A stretch of 63,114 nt of DNA from Sphaerisporangium corydalis (GTDB lineage Bacteria > Actinomycetota > Actinomycetes > Streptosporangiales > Streptosporangiaceae), in NCBI RefSeq assembly GCF_025506355.1, contig NZ_JANZYP010000062.1, positions 1 through 63,114 of the forward strand. The letters are read 5' to 3'. The translations under genes were made by a program, and so were the position numbers. The notes beneath the pieces were generated by a model. That model was not told the origin of the DNA, searched no databases, and saw only the letters and a program-made list of their open reading frames with translations. Of the stretch, positions 26,719 to 34,327 are shown in pieces. Position 1 is the stretch's first letter; the number at the start of each line of letters is the position of its first letter.

Positions 26719-27657
26719 TCAGATCGAGTAGCCGTGCTCGGTGAGATGTGCTCCGAGGGAGCGGTTCAGCAGGGCGACCTGCGCGGGGGAGAGGTCTTCC
26801 CGGAAGGCGCCGGTCCGGTCCAGGGTGATCGGCGTCCGGCCGAGCCTCCGCTCGAACTGGGCGGTCCACGGAAGCCCGAGGAAGGACAGGATCACGTCCG
26901 TGTGCTTGCGCGGATCGGCGACCAGGTCCTCGTAGCGGATGTCGAGCCACAGGTGGGAGGGCACGCTCGCCCTGGCGGCGCCGTAGGCGTCCATGAGCAC
27001 CTTCCACCCGATGCCGGCCAGGTGCGTCATGGACCGGCCCTCACGGTCCCACTCCTCGGCGTAGGAGGCCGGCAGCGGGCCGTAGTCCCATCGGGAAGGC
27101 CCGAGGTCGCCGCGCCACCACGGCATCTGCGACCAGGAACTGGCCACCGCCCGGCCGTCCCGCAGGATGTGCACGAAGCGCGCGTCGGGGAACACCTCGT
27201 GCAGGAACGAGGCGCGCGGCCAGCCGGTGAACTTGTGCAGGTAGCGGTCGACCCGCTCCAGGGCGGCCCGTCCCTCGAAGAACGCCCGCGACCGTGCCGC
27301 CAGCCACGGCGTCACGTCCGCCGCCACCAGGTCGCGGAACGAATCGACGATCATCGGGGAGATGTCACGGGCGAGCGCGCTCTGCGCCTCGCTGGGCCGC
27401 ACCCGCCTGGGGAGCGAGGGCGCCCGGCGGTAGGCCCCCGTCGCGAGCCGGCGGACCACGGCGGGAAGCCGTCCCCACCGCTCGTCCAGGTTGGTGGTGA
27501 ACCCGGTGTGCGGATGGTGGGCCAGCATGTCGTACAGCAGGGTGGAACCGCAGCGGCCGGTGCCGATCAGGAAGATGAGCCCGGGCCTGCCGGAGGGGGA
27601 AGGCTCGGGAACCCGTACCTGGCGCGCAGGCCGTGGATCTCTCATGGCACTCCCCAT
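26719..27657 (-). CDS. sulfotransferase family protein
   Basis: A 312-residue PAPS-dependent sulfotransferase. The 5'-phosphosulfate loop is LIFLIGTGRCGSTLLYDML near residue 30, and the 3'-phosphate motif is RFVHILRDGRAVASSW near residue 160. It would put sulfate on a sugar or lipid of the surface glycan, an uncommon decoration in actinobacteria. It lies between two methyltransferase genes on the same strand. ATG 27657 is given; ATG 27645 is also possible. Confidence 0.85.
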   Translation of the reverse strand: MGSAMRDPRPARQVRVPEPSPSGRPGLIFLIGTGRCGSTLLYDMLAHHPHTGFTTNLDERWGRLPAVVRRLATGAYRRAPSLPRRVRPSEAQSALARDISPMIVDSFRDLVAADVTPWLAARSRAFFEGRAALERVDRYLHKFTGWPRASFLHEVFPDARFVHILRDGRAVASSWSQMPWWRGDLGPSRWDYGPLPASYAEEWDREGRSMTHLAGIGWKVLMDAYGAARASVPSHLWLDIRYEDLVADPRKHTDVILSFLGLPWTAQFERRLGRTPITLDRTGAFREDLSPAQVALLNRSLGAHLTEHGYSI

Positions 27658-27712
27658 ATCGTCGAGGCGGTGGCGGTGGGTGGTCGCTCGATGCGGTCCG
27701 GGCGGCGGGACC

Positions 27713-28408
27713 TCACAGCGGGCGGTGCGCCCGGACCATGAGGGAGACCCCGGGAAGCGAGCCGACGGGCAGGTAACGCTCCGCCGCCACCACCGCGCCC
27801 AGGGTGGCGTTCACCACGGGCGGCAGCTCGGTGAGGTCGCTGCCGGTCTGGTTGCGCCGGCGCAGCGCGACGATCGGCCGCATCAGCACGTTCCAGCTCC
27901 ACACGCGGTCGACCACCAGGCCGCCGCCGTTGAGCAGCGCGCACAGTCCCGTCCGCGTGTAGCGGCGGTGGTGACCGGCCGCCACGTCATGGGAGGACCA
28001 CAGCGCCATGTCGCACGGGACCGCGATCAGCGCCACCGCTCCGGGCCTGAGCACCCGGACGATCTCGCAGAGGGCCCGGTGGTCGTTCTCGATGTGCTCC
28101 AGCACGTCGAAGGCCAGGACCAGGTCGAAGTCCCGGTCCGGCAGGGGCAGGTCGCAGGCGTCGGCCTGGACCGCCCGCAGTCCGCGTTCCCTGGCGAACT
28201 CGACCGCCGTCTCGGACTGGTCGGCGACCAGGGCGTCCCAGCCGTGCTCGATGAGCACGCGGGCGTTGCCGCCGCCCGCCCCGCCGAGGTCCAGGGCCCT
28301 GCCCGGTTCGAACCGGCGGAGCTGCCGGCCGACGATCGCCCGCCGCTCCCGGAACCACCAGTGCCGGTCTTCCAGCTCGACCGTGCGGCGAATCAGTGTC
28401 GCTTCCAT
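27713..28408 (-). CDS. class I SAM-dependent methyltransferase
   Basis: About 231 residues. Motif I is RALDLGGAGGGNARVL, followed by FDLVLAFDVLEHIENDHRAL and RVLRPGAVALIAVP, the standard methyltransferase-11 order. The N-terminal HWWFRERRAIV element is common in methyltransferases of polysaccharide clusters. ATG at 28408 has a GGGGGGTGG ribosome site; the longer frame to 28573 is not needed. It is the first gene of the minus-strand operon 28408-23882. Confidence 0.82.
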   Translation of the reverse strand: MEATLIRRTVELEDRHWWFRERRAIVGRQLRRFEPGRALDLGGAGGGNARVLIEHGWDALVADQSETAVEFARERGLRAVQADACDLPLPDRDFDLVLAFDVLEHIENDHRALCEIVRVLRPGAVALIAVPCDMALWSSHDVAAGHHRRYTRTGLCALLNGGGLVVDRVWSWNVLMRPIVALRRRNQTGSDLTELPPVVNATLGAVVAAERYLPVGSLPGVSLMVRAHRPL

Positions 28409-28653
28409 GTGCCACCCCCCGGACCACAATGAGTACACCGGAAGGAGGCGTTTCCCTCGCGCGCCGAACGGACTTGCCGAACCCGACACCATGTTCATAA
28501 AGGTCGTTGACCAGCCGTCCTGCCCTCCTTTGTGCCACCCGGACCCGGTGGCCGGGCGCCGAAAGGTCCACATGGTTCACGGCTTGTCCAACGACTCGTC
28601 AAACGGCCGAGAGGCGCCGACGGGCGTGCCGGTGACCGGTGTTGGTTTGACGG

Positions 28654-29808
28654 GTGAGCCCAGCCAGCCTGACGCCGATTCCTTTCAACCGGCCCCACAT
28701 CGCCGACAACCAGCTCGACTACCTCTCGGTCTCGGTACGGGAGGGGTTCACCAGCGGTGACGGGCCCTTCACCCGCCGGGCCACCCGGCTCCTGCGCGAG
28801 CTGACCGGGGCGCCGCACGCGATGCTGACCACGTCCTGCACGCACGCGCTGGAGATGTCGGCGCTCCTGCTCGGCCTGCGCCCCGGCGACGAGGTGATCA
28901 CGCCGTCGTTCGCCTTCGTGTCCTCGGCGAGCGCCTTCGCGCTGCGCGGGGCGGTGCCGGTGTTCCTCGACTGCAGGCCCGACACCCTCAACATCGACGA
29001 GCACCGGATCGAGGCGGCGATCACCGGCCGCACGCGGGCCATCGTGGTCCTCCACTACGCGGGCGTCGCCTGCGAGATGGAGGTCATCGGGAAGATCGCG
29101 GAGCGGTACGGCCTCGCGGTCGTCGAGGACAACGCGCACGGGTTCGGCGGCTCCTACCGGGGCAGGCCGCTCGGCTCGTTCGGCGGCATGGCCACGCTGA
29201 GCTTCCACGCCACCAAGAACGTGCAGTGCGGCGAGGGCGGGGCGCTGCTGGTGGCCGACCCGGCCGTCGCCGAACGGGCGGAGATCATCCGGGAGAAGGG
29301 GACCGACCGGAGCCGGTACTTCCGCGGCCAGGTGGACAAGTACCGCTGGCTCGACATCGGGTCGAGCTACCTGCTCTCCGACGTGCTCGCGGCGCAGCTC
29401 ACCGCCCAGCTCGAATCCTTCGGCCGGATCCAGGCCCGCCGCCACGCGGTGTGGGACGCCTACCACGAAGGGCTGGCCGACTGGGCCGCCGAGCACGGCG
29501 TGTCCCAGCCGGTCGTGCCGGAGGGGTGCGGGCATCCGGCCCACCTGTACTACCTGCTGCTCCCCGACCTGGCCAACCGCCAGGGCCTGATCACCCATCT
29601 CGCGGGCGCGGGCGTCCAGGCGGCCTTCCACTACCAGCCCCTGCACGCGGCCCCGGCGGGCCGGCGGTACGGGCGGACCGCCCCTGACGGCTGCCCGGTG
29701 ACCGAGAACATCGCCGACCGGCTCGTACGGCTGCCGCTGTTCGCCGACCTGGACGAGGGCGCCGTGGCCCGCGTCGTCGAGGCCGTCACCGGCTACGTGG
29801 TGCGCTGA
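28654..29808 (+). CDS. wecE: dTDP-4-amino-4,6-dideoxygalactose transaminase
   Basis: A 384-residue PLP aminotransferase of the DegT/DnrJ/EryC1 family that closely follows WecE/RffA: IPFNRPHIADNQLDYL, SGDGPFTRR, LTTSCTHALEMSALLLGLRPGDEVI, RPDTLNIDE, VVLHYAGVACEME, the PLP lysine in SFHATKN (Lys188), REKGTDRS-YFRGQVDKY and DIGSSYLLSD. It should turn dTDP-4-keto-6-deoxyglucose into dTDP-4-amino-4,6-dideoxygalactose (TDP-Fuc4N) using glutamate. Its substrate would come from RmlA and RmlB encoded at 32271-34327. GTG at 28654 starts it, and its stop overlaps the next gene's ATG by one base. Confidence 0.92.
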   Translation: MSPASLTPIPFNRPHIADNQLDYLSVSVREGFTSGDGPFTRRATRLLRELTGAPHAMLTTSCTHALEMSALLLGLRPGDEVITPSFAFVSSASAFALRGAVPVFLDCRPDTLNIDEHRIEAAITGRTRAIVVLHYAGVACEMEVIGKIAERYGLAVVEDNAHGFGGSYRGRPLGSFGGMATLSFHATKNVQCGEGGALLVADPAVAERAEIIREKGTDRSRYFRGQVDKYRWLDIGSSYLLSDVLAAQLTAQLESFGRIQARRHAVWDAYHEGLADWAAEHGVSQPVVPEGCGHPAHLYYLLLPDLANRQGLITHLAGAGVQAAFHYQPLHAAPAGRRYGRTAPDGCPVTENIADRLVRLPLFADLDEGAVARVVEAVTGYVVR

Positions 29809-30677
29809 TGGCCTGGCGCGACCTCAAGGAGTGCGGCACGGACGACGTGCGGGCCGTCGCCTCCCCGCTGGAGTCGGAGCGCTTCGGGCTGCGGGTCGAG
29901 CGACTCACCGTCTCCGGAGGGTCGCCGGAGACGTTCGAGGCCGTCCGCGAGGCCGTGCGCCGGTCGGCGGCCGACGTCCTCATCCTGCGCTACCCGGCCG
30001 CGTGCGTCGGGTGGTTCGCGCGGCTGACGGCCCTGGGCAGGACCGCCCTGTTCGCCGACTCCCTGGTCTACTGGCGCCTGGCCGCGGGGACGGGCAGGGC
30101 GCCGGGGTCCGCGCCCGGGGTGGGCGTCGGGGGACTGCGGGACCCGGTGACCGTGGACGCGCTGGTGTCGGGGGTGTTCGGCGGGTACGCGTGCCAGTAC
30201 CACGCCAACCCGCTGTTCGGCGCGGCCGGCGCCCTGGCCGGATACCGGCAGTGGGCGCGCGGCTCCGCGGCCCAGGGCAGGTGCGTGGGCCTGTACGTGG
30301 AGGGCGGCCGGGCCGCCGGGCTCGCCACGTTCGCCGAGGACGGCCCGGTCACCGAGATCCTCCTCGCCGGGGTGGTCGCCGGGATGCGGGGGAGGGGCCT
30401 GTACCCCCACCTGCTCAAGGCCGTCGAGGACCGTGCCGTGGCCGGGGGCGCCGGCGAGGTCGTCATCCCCACCCAGGTGCACAACACCCGGGTGCAGAAG
30501 GCCTGGGCGCGGTACGGCTTCGAACCGGCCCGGGCGTTCCTGACCGTTCACCTGGTCAGGAAAGGGCTTCCGCTGGACCAGGGGACGGATCACCCCGCGG
30601 GCGGGGCCGCCGTCGGTTCCGGCCACGCGTGCGCCGGGAACGGCGACGCCGAGCCGGCCCGTTCCCTGATCACGTAG
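29808..30677 (+). CDS. WecD-like dTDP-fucosamine acetyltransferase (GNAT)
   Basis: A 289-residue protein with a C-terminal GNAT fold: the CoA-binding loop is VVAGMRGRGLYPHLLKAV near residue 187 and the ending TQVHNTRVQKAWARYGFEPARAFLTVH is like RffC/WecD. The N-terminal half is a less conserved domain also found in WecD. Coupled to wecE by TGATG, it should acetylate TDP-Fuc4N to TDP-Fuc4NAc with acetyl-CoA. The last 88 bases overlap the convergent GT2 gene. Assignment rests on motif plus context. Confidence 0.78.
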   Translation: MAWRDLKECGTDDVRAVASPLESERFGLRVERLTVSGGSPETFEAVREAVRRSAADVLILRYPAACVGWFARLTALGRTALFADSLVYWRLAAGTGRAPGSAPGVGVGGLRDPVTVDALVSGVFGGYACQYHANPLFGAAGALAGYRQWARGSAAQGRCVGLYVEGGRAAGLATFAEDGPVTEILLAGVVAGMRGRGLYPHLLKAVEDRAVAGGAGEVVIPTQVHNTRVQKAWARYGFEPARAFLTVHLVRKGLPLDQGTDHPAGGAAVGSGHACAGNGDAEPARSLIT

Positions 30678-31570
30678 GTGGGGCGCCCCACCCCGCTGGC
30701 GTGGATGCGCCCGACGTACTCGCCGAGCACGCCGATCGCCATGAGCTGGGCCGAGGAGAAGATGGCCACCATCGAGGCGACGGTGGTGAACCCGGCCACC
30801 GTGGTGTTGCCGGACACGAAGCTCCAGAGCACCGTCCCCCCGAGGAGCATGCCGAAGACGCCGACCACGAAGCCGAGGTAGCTCGCCACCCGCAGCGGGA
30901 CCGTGCTGTAGCCGAACAGCATGTTCACCGCGTGCTGGACGAGCGCCGCCAGGGTGTAGTTGGACCGCCCGTGCGTCCGCCGGCTCATGTGCACGCCGAC
31001 CGCGCCGACCCGCGTGGTCGCCCAGGAGAGCGAGACGTCGACGGAGGCGTACGGGCCGGAGAAGTCGGCGAACGCGTTCCTCAGGTGGGTGCGGAAGGCA
31101 CGGAAGGCGCCGGTCCTGCGGGTGGTCTGGACACCGGTCAGCCTGGACAGGACGAACTTCACCGTCCGCGAGGCCAGGCTGCGGGCCGCGCCGTGCTCCT
31201 CGTCGTGCGCGATGCCGTACACCAGGTCCAGTCGGTCGCCCTCCAGCGCGGCCAGGAGGAGCGGGATCTGCTCCGGCGGGTGCTGCAGGTCGTCGTCCAT
31301 GGTGACGACCACGTCCATGGCGGCCTCCCTGATCCCGGCGACCAGCGCGTTGTGCTGGCCGTAGTTGCGGGACAGGTGCACGGCACGCACCGCCTCCACC
31401 CGCCCGGCGAGCCCCGAGGCGATCTTCCAGGTGTCGTCCGGGCTCCCGTCCACCACCAGGATCACCTCGTGGCGGACCGACATGCTCCGCAGCACCGCGA
31501 CGAGCCTGGCCACCAGTTCGTCGAGCGTCGCCGCCGAGCGGTAACACGGAATGACGACCGACACTGACAT
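30590..31570 (-). CDS. glycosyltransferase family 2 (GtrB/ArnC/DPM-like), membrane-anchored
   Basis: A 326-residue GT-A enzyme. It opens with VSVVIPCYRSAATLDELV and has the nucleotide-metal motif VVTMDDDLQHPPEQIP; two membrane helices near residues 225-290 match the polyprenyl-phosphate sugar synthases GtrB, ArnC and DPM1. It should load a sugar on undecaprenyl phosphate. Divergent 90 bases away is a GtrA-family gene, the usual partner that flips such carriers. ATG at 31570 has GGGGG upstream; the longer frame to 31744 would run through the divergent gene. Its 3' end overlaps the wecD-like gene by 88 bases. Confidence 0.86.
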   Translation of the reverse strand: MSVSVVIPCYRSAATLDELVARLVAVLRSMSVRHEVILVVDGSPDDTWKIASGLAGRVEAVRAVHLSRNYGQHNALVAGIREAAMDVVVTMDDDLQHPPEQIPLLLAALEGDRLDLVYGIAHDEEHGAARSLASRTVKFVLSRLTGVQTTRRTGAFRAFRTHLRNAFADFSGPYASVDVSLSWATTRVGAVGVHMSRRTHGRSNYTLAALVQHAVNMLFGYSTVPLRVASYLGFVVGVFGMLLGGTVLWSFVSGNTTVAGFTTVASMVAIFSSAQLMAIGVLGEYVGRIHASGVGRPTYVIRERAGSASPFPAHAWPEPTAAPPAG

Positions 31571-31660
31571 CTGTTCCCCCCGTTGGTCGGTGTCCTTTCG
31601 CGTCAGGCCACCTAACATCCAGTTGATCAAGCAGTGCGACCAGGACCAGGGGAGCCGGAC

Positions 31661-32197
31661 ATGGCAGACGCGGAAGGCCGCCCCGCTGGTGGGGAGGACC
31701 CGCCTCGGGCACGGCGCGCGTTCACCGTCGTCCTTGGCGGTCACCTCATCACGTATCTGACCGGCGGCGCCCTCGCGGCCGTGCTCTACTACGCCATCAT
31801 GATCACGGGATTACTGGTGGTTGGCGGCACGGTTCCCTACCTTTACGTGGTGGTGACCGCCCATTTCGCCACCGTGGTCATCGTCTACCCGTGGTACCGG
31901 CTGGTGGTGTTCCCCGCGTCCGGCGACTCCTGGCCCAGGGGCTACCTCCGCTTCTACACCGTCGGCCTGGGATTCCTCGCGTGCTCGCTCGCCGGCCTGC
32001 CGATCCTGGCCGGATGGGCGGGGATCCCGGTCCTGGTGGCGCAGGCGATCATCATCGTGGCCAACCTGGCGGTGAGCCACGCCGTCCACCGCGCGTGGAC
32101 GTTCGGGAAGGCGCCGGCGTCTGGCCGGGGCAACGGGTCTCCCGCTCTTCGGCAAAGGGGGCGGCGGACGCGGGACCGCGACCGCGCCTCCGCGTAA
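31661..32197 (+). CDS. GtrA family membrane protein
   Basis: About 178 residues with four membrane segments (residues about 20-45, 50-75, 98-120 and 122-145) and the C-terminal family motif VSHAVHRAWTFG. GtrA proteins help move polyprenyl-phosphate sugars across the membrane; the partner GtrB-like gene is divergent next door. A charged, Arg/Gly-rich tail of about 25 residues follows. GGAG precedes the ATG at 31661. Confidence 0.8.
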   Translation: MADAEGRPAGGEDPPRARRAFTVVLGGHLITYLTGGALAAVLYYAIMITGLLVVGGTVPYLYVVVTAHFATVVIVYPWYRLVVFPASGDSWPRGYLRFYTVGLGFLACSLAGLPILAGWAGIPVLVAQAIIIVANLAVSHAVHRAWTFGKAPASGRGNGSPALRQRGRRTRDRDRASA

Positions 32198-32270
32198 ATT
32201 GGCCCACGAGCTGGGAGCGGGCAGGTGGCCGCCGGGGCCAGGTGTCCCTCGCGGAAGGACGCGGTGGGCG

Positions 32271-33338
32271 ATGAAGGCACTCGTGCTGGCGGGCGGCCGG
32301 GGGACGCGGTTGCGCCCGCTGACCCATACGTCGGCGAAGCAACTGGTACCCGTCGCGAACAAACCGGTCCTGTACTACGGGCTGGAGGCCATCCGGGACG
32401 CCGGCATCACCCACGCCGGGATCATCACCGGCGACACGGGCGCGGAGGTCCGGCGGGCGGTGGGGGACGGCTCGCGCTTCGGGCTGGAGGTCACCTACAT
32501 CCCCCAGGAGGCGCCGCTCGGGCTGGCGCACTGCGTGCTGATCGCCCGCGAGTTCCTGGGCGAGGACCCCTTCGTCATGTACCTCGGCGACAACTTCCTG
32601 GTCGACGGCATCGCCGGGCTGGTGGAGTCGTTCGGGCGGCACGCCTGCGACGCGCGGATCCTGCTCACCAAGGTCGCCGAACCGAGGTTCTACGGCGTCG
32701 CGGAACTCGGCCAGGCCGGCGAGATCCTCCGGCTGGAGGAGAAGCCCGAGCACCCGAGAAGCGACCTCGCGATCGTGGGGGTCTACACGTTCTCGCCGTC
32801 GATCCACCGCGCCGTACGGGAGATCAGGCCCTCCGCGCGCGGGGAGCTGGAGATCACCGACGCGATCCAGTGGCTCATCGACAACGGCTACAGCGTCCGG
32901 TCCCACCTGGTGAGCGGCTACTGGCGGGACACCGGCAGGCTGCGCGACATCCTGGAGTGCAACCGCATCGTGCTGGAACGCGTCGAGACCCGCGTCGCCG
33001 GCACCGTCGACCACCTCACCGAGGTCAGCGGGCGCGTCGTCGTCGAGGCGGGCGCGGTGGTGGAGAACTCCGTGCTGCGCGGGCCGCTCGTCATCGGCGC
33101 CGACACCAAGATCGTGTCGTCGTACGTCGGCCCCTTCACCTCGATCGGTTCCGGCTGCGCCCTGCGGAACGCCGAGATCGAGTACTCGATCGTCCTGGAC
33201 GGCTCGTCCGTCGAAGGGGTGTCGCGCATCGCGCACTCGCTCATCGGCCGCAACGTCGAGGTGAGCCGGGCGACCGGGGTGTCCAACACCCACGAACTCA
33301 TGGTGGGCGACCACAGCAGAATTCAGGTGAGCACATGA
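32271..33338 (+). CDS. rmlA: glucose-1-phosphate thymidylyltransferase, long form
   Basis: A 355-residue nucleotidyltransferase forming dTDP-glucose from glucose-1-phosphate and dTTP. The N-terminal catalytic part has LVLAGGRGTRLRPLT, QLVPVANKPVLYY, FVMYLGDNFL and EEKPEHPRSDLAIVGVY. After about residue 240 comes an extra about 110-residue left-handed beta-helix (hexapeptide-like) domain, as in StrD-type enzymes, longer than the about 290 residues of RmlA proper. It overlaps rmlB by 4 bases (ATGA). It supplies the first step for TDP-Fuc4NAc. Confidence 0.93.
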   Translation: MKALVLAGGRGTRLRPLTHTSAKQLVPVANKPVLYYGLEAIRDAGITHAGIITGDTGAEVRRAVGDGSRFGLEVTYIPQEAPLGLAHCVLIAREFLGEDPFVMYLGDNFLVDGIAGLVESFGRHACDARILLTKVAEPRFYGVAELGQAGEILRLEEKPEHPRSDLAIVGVYTFSPSIHRAVREIRPSARGELEITDAIQWLIDNGYSVRSHLVSGYWRDTGRLRDILECNRIVLERVETRVAGTVDHLTEVSGRVVVEAGAVVENSVLRGPLVIGADTKIVSSYVGPFTSIGSGCALRNAEIEYSIVLDGSSVEGVSRIAHSLIGRNVEVSRATGVSNTHELMVGDHSRIQVST

Positions 33339-34327
33339 AGGTCCTCGTCACCGGCGGCGCCGGATTCATCGGATCGCACTACGTGCGGTCGCTCCTGCTC
33401 GGGGCCTACCCCGGATGCGAGGACGCGCGCGTCACCGTCCTGGACAAACTGACCTACGCCGGCAACCTGGCCAACCTCGCGCAGGTGGCCGGGCATGACA
33501 TGTTCGCGTTCGTCCAGGGGGACATCGCGGACGCCGGCCTGCTGGCGGGCGTGGTCCCCGGGCACGACCTGGTGGTGAACTTCGCCGCCGAGACCCACGT
33601 CGACCGGTCCATCACCGGTCCCGCCGGCTTCGTCAGGACCAACGTCCTCGGCACGCAGGCGCTCCTTCAGGCCGCGCTCGACGCCGGCGTCCGCACGGTC
33701 GTGCACGTCTCCACCGACGAGGTGTACGGCTCGGTCACCGAGGGCGCGTGGACCGAGGAGGAGCCGCTGCTGCCCAACTCGCCCTACTCCGCCGCCAAGG
33801 CGGGCGCCGACCTGCTGTGCCGCGCCTACCACCGGACCTACGGGCTCGACGTCCGGGTGACGCGCTGCTCCAACAACTACGGCCCCTACCAGCATCCCGA
33901 GAAGGTGATCCCGCTGTTCGTCACCAACCTGCTCGACGGGCGGCGGGTCCCGCTGTACGGCGACGGGCTGAACGTGCGCGAGTGGCTGCACGTCGACGAC
34001 CACTGCCGGGCCGTCCAGCTCGTGCTGGACAAGGGGACGCCCGGGGAGGTCTACAACGTCGGCGGCGGCGTCGAGCTGACCAACCTCGCCCTGACCGGCT
34101 GGCTGCTCGCGGCGCTCGGCGTGGGCTGGGACGTCGTCGACCACGTGCCCGACCGCCCCGGCCACGACCTGCGGTACGCCGTGGACAGCTCCAAGCTGCG
34201 GGCCATCGGCTTCGAGCCCCGGACCGACTTCGGCCGGGGCCTGGACGAGGTGGTGCGGTGGTACCGCGACAACGAGGCGTGGTGGCGCCCGCTCAAGCCC
34301 GGCTCAGCTGCCCGGCCCGCCGGTTAG
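33335..34327 (+). CDS. rmlB: dTDP-glucose 4,6-dehydratase
   Basis: A 330-residue extended SDR converting dTDP-glucose to dTDP-4-keto-6-deoxyglucose. Features are the NAD motif VLVTGGAGFIGSHYV, NFAAETHVDRSI, the catalytic Asp-Glu in VSTDEVYGS, the YSAAKAG tyrosine-lysine, and the late RPGHDLRYAVDSSK. Coupled to rmlA, it provides the substrate for the WecE transaminase encoded upstream at 28654. Its 3' end overlaps the convergent GT-C-like gene by 24 bases. Confidence 0.95.
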   Translation: MKVLVTGGAGFIGSHYVRSLLLGAYPGCEDARVTVLDKLTYAGNLANLAQVAGHDMFAFVQGDIADAGLLAGVVPGHDLVVNFAAETHVDRSITGPAGFVRTNVLGTQALLQAALDAGVRTVVHVSTDEVYGSVTEGAWTEEEPLLPNSPYSAAKAGADLLCRAYHRTYGLDVRVTRCSNNYGPYQHPEKVIPLFVTNLLDGRRVPLYGDGLNVREWLHVDDHCRAVQLVLDKGTPGEVYNVGGGVELTNLALTGWLLAALGVGWDVVDHVPDRPGHDLRYAVDSSKLRAIGFEPRTDFGRGLDEVVRWYRDNEAWWRPLKPGSAARPAG

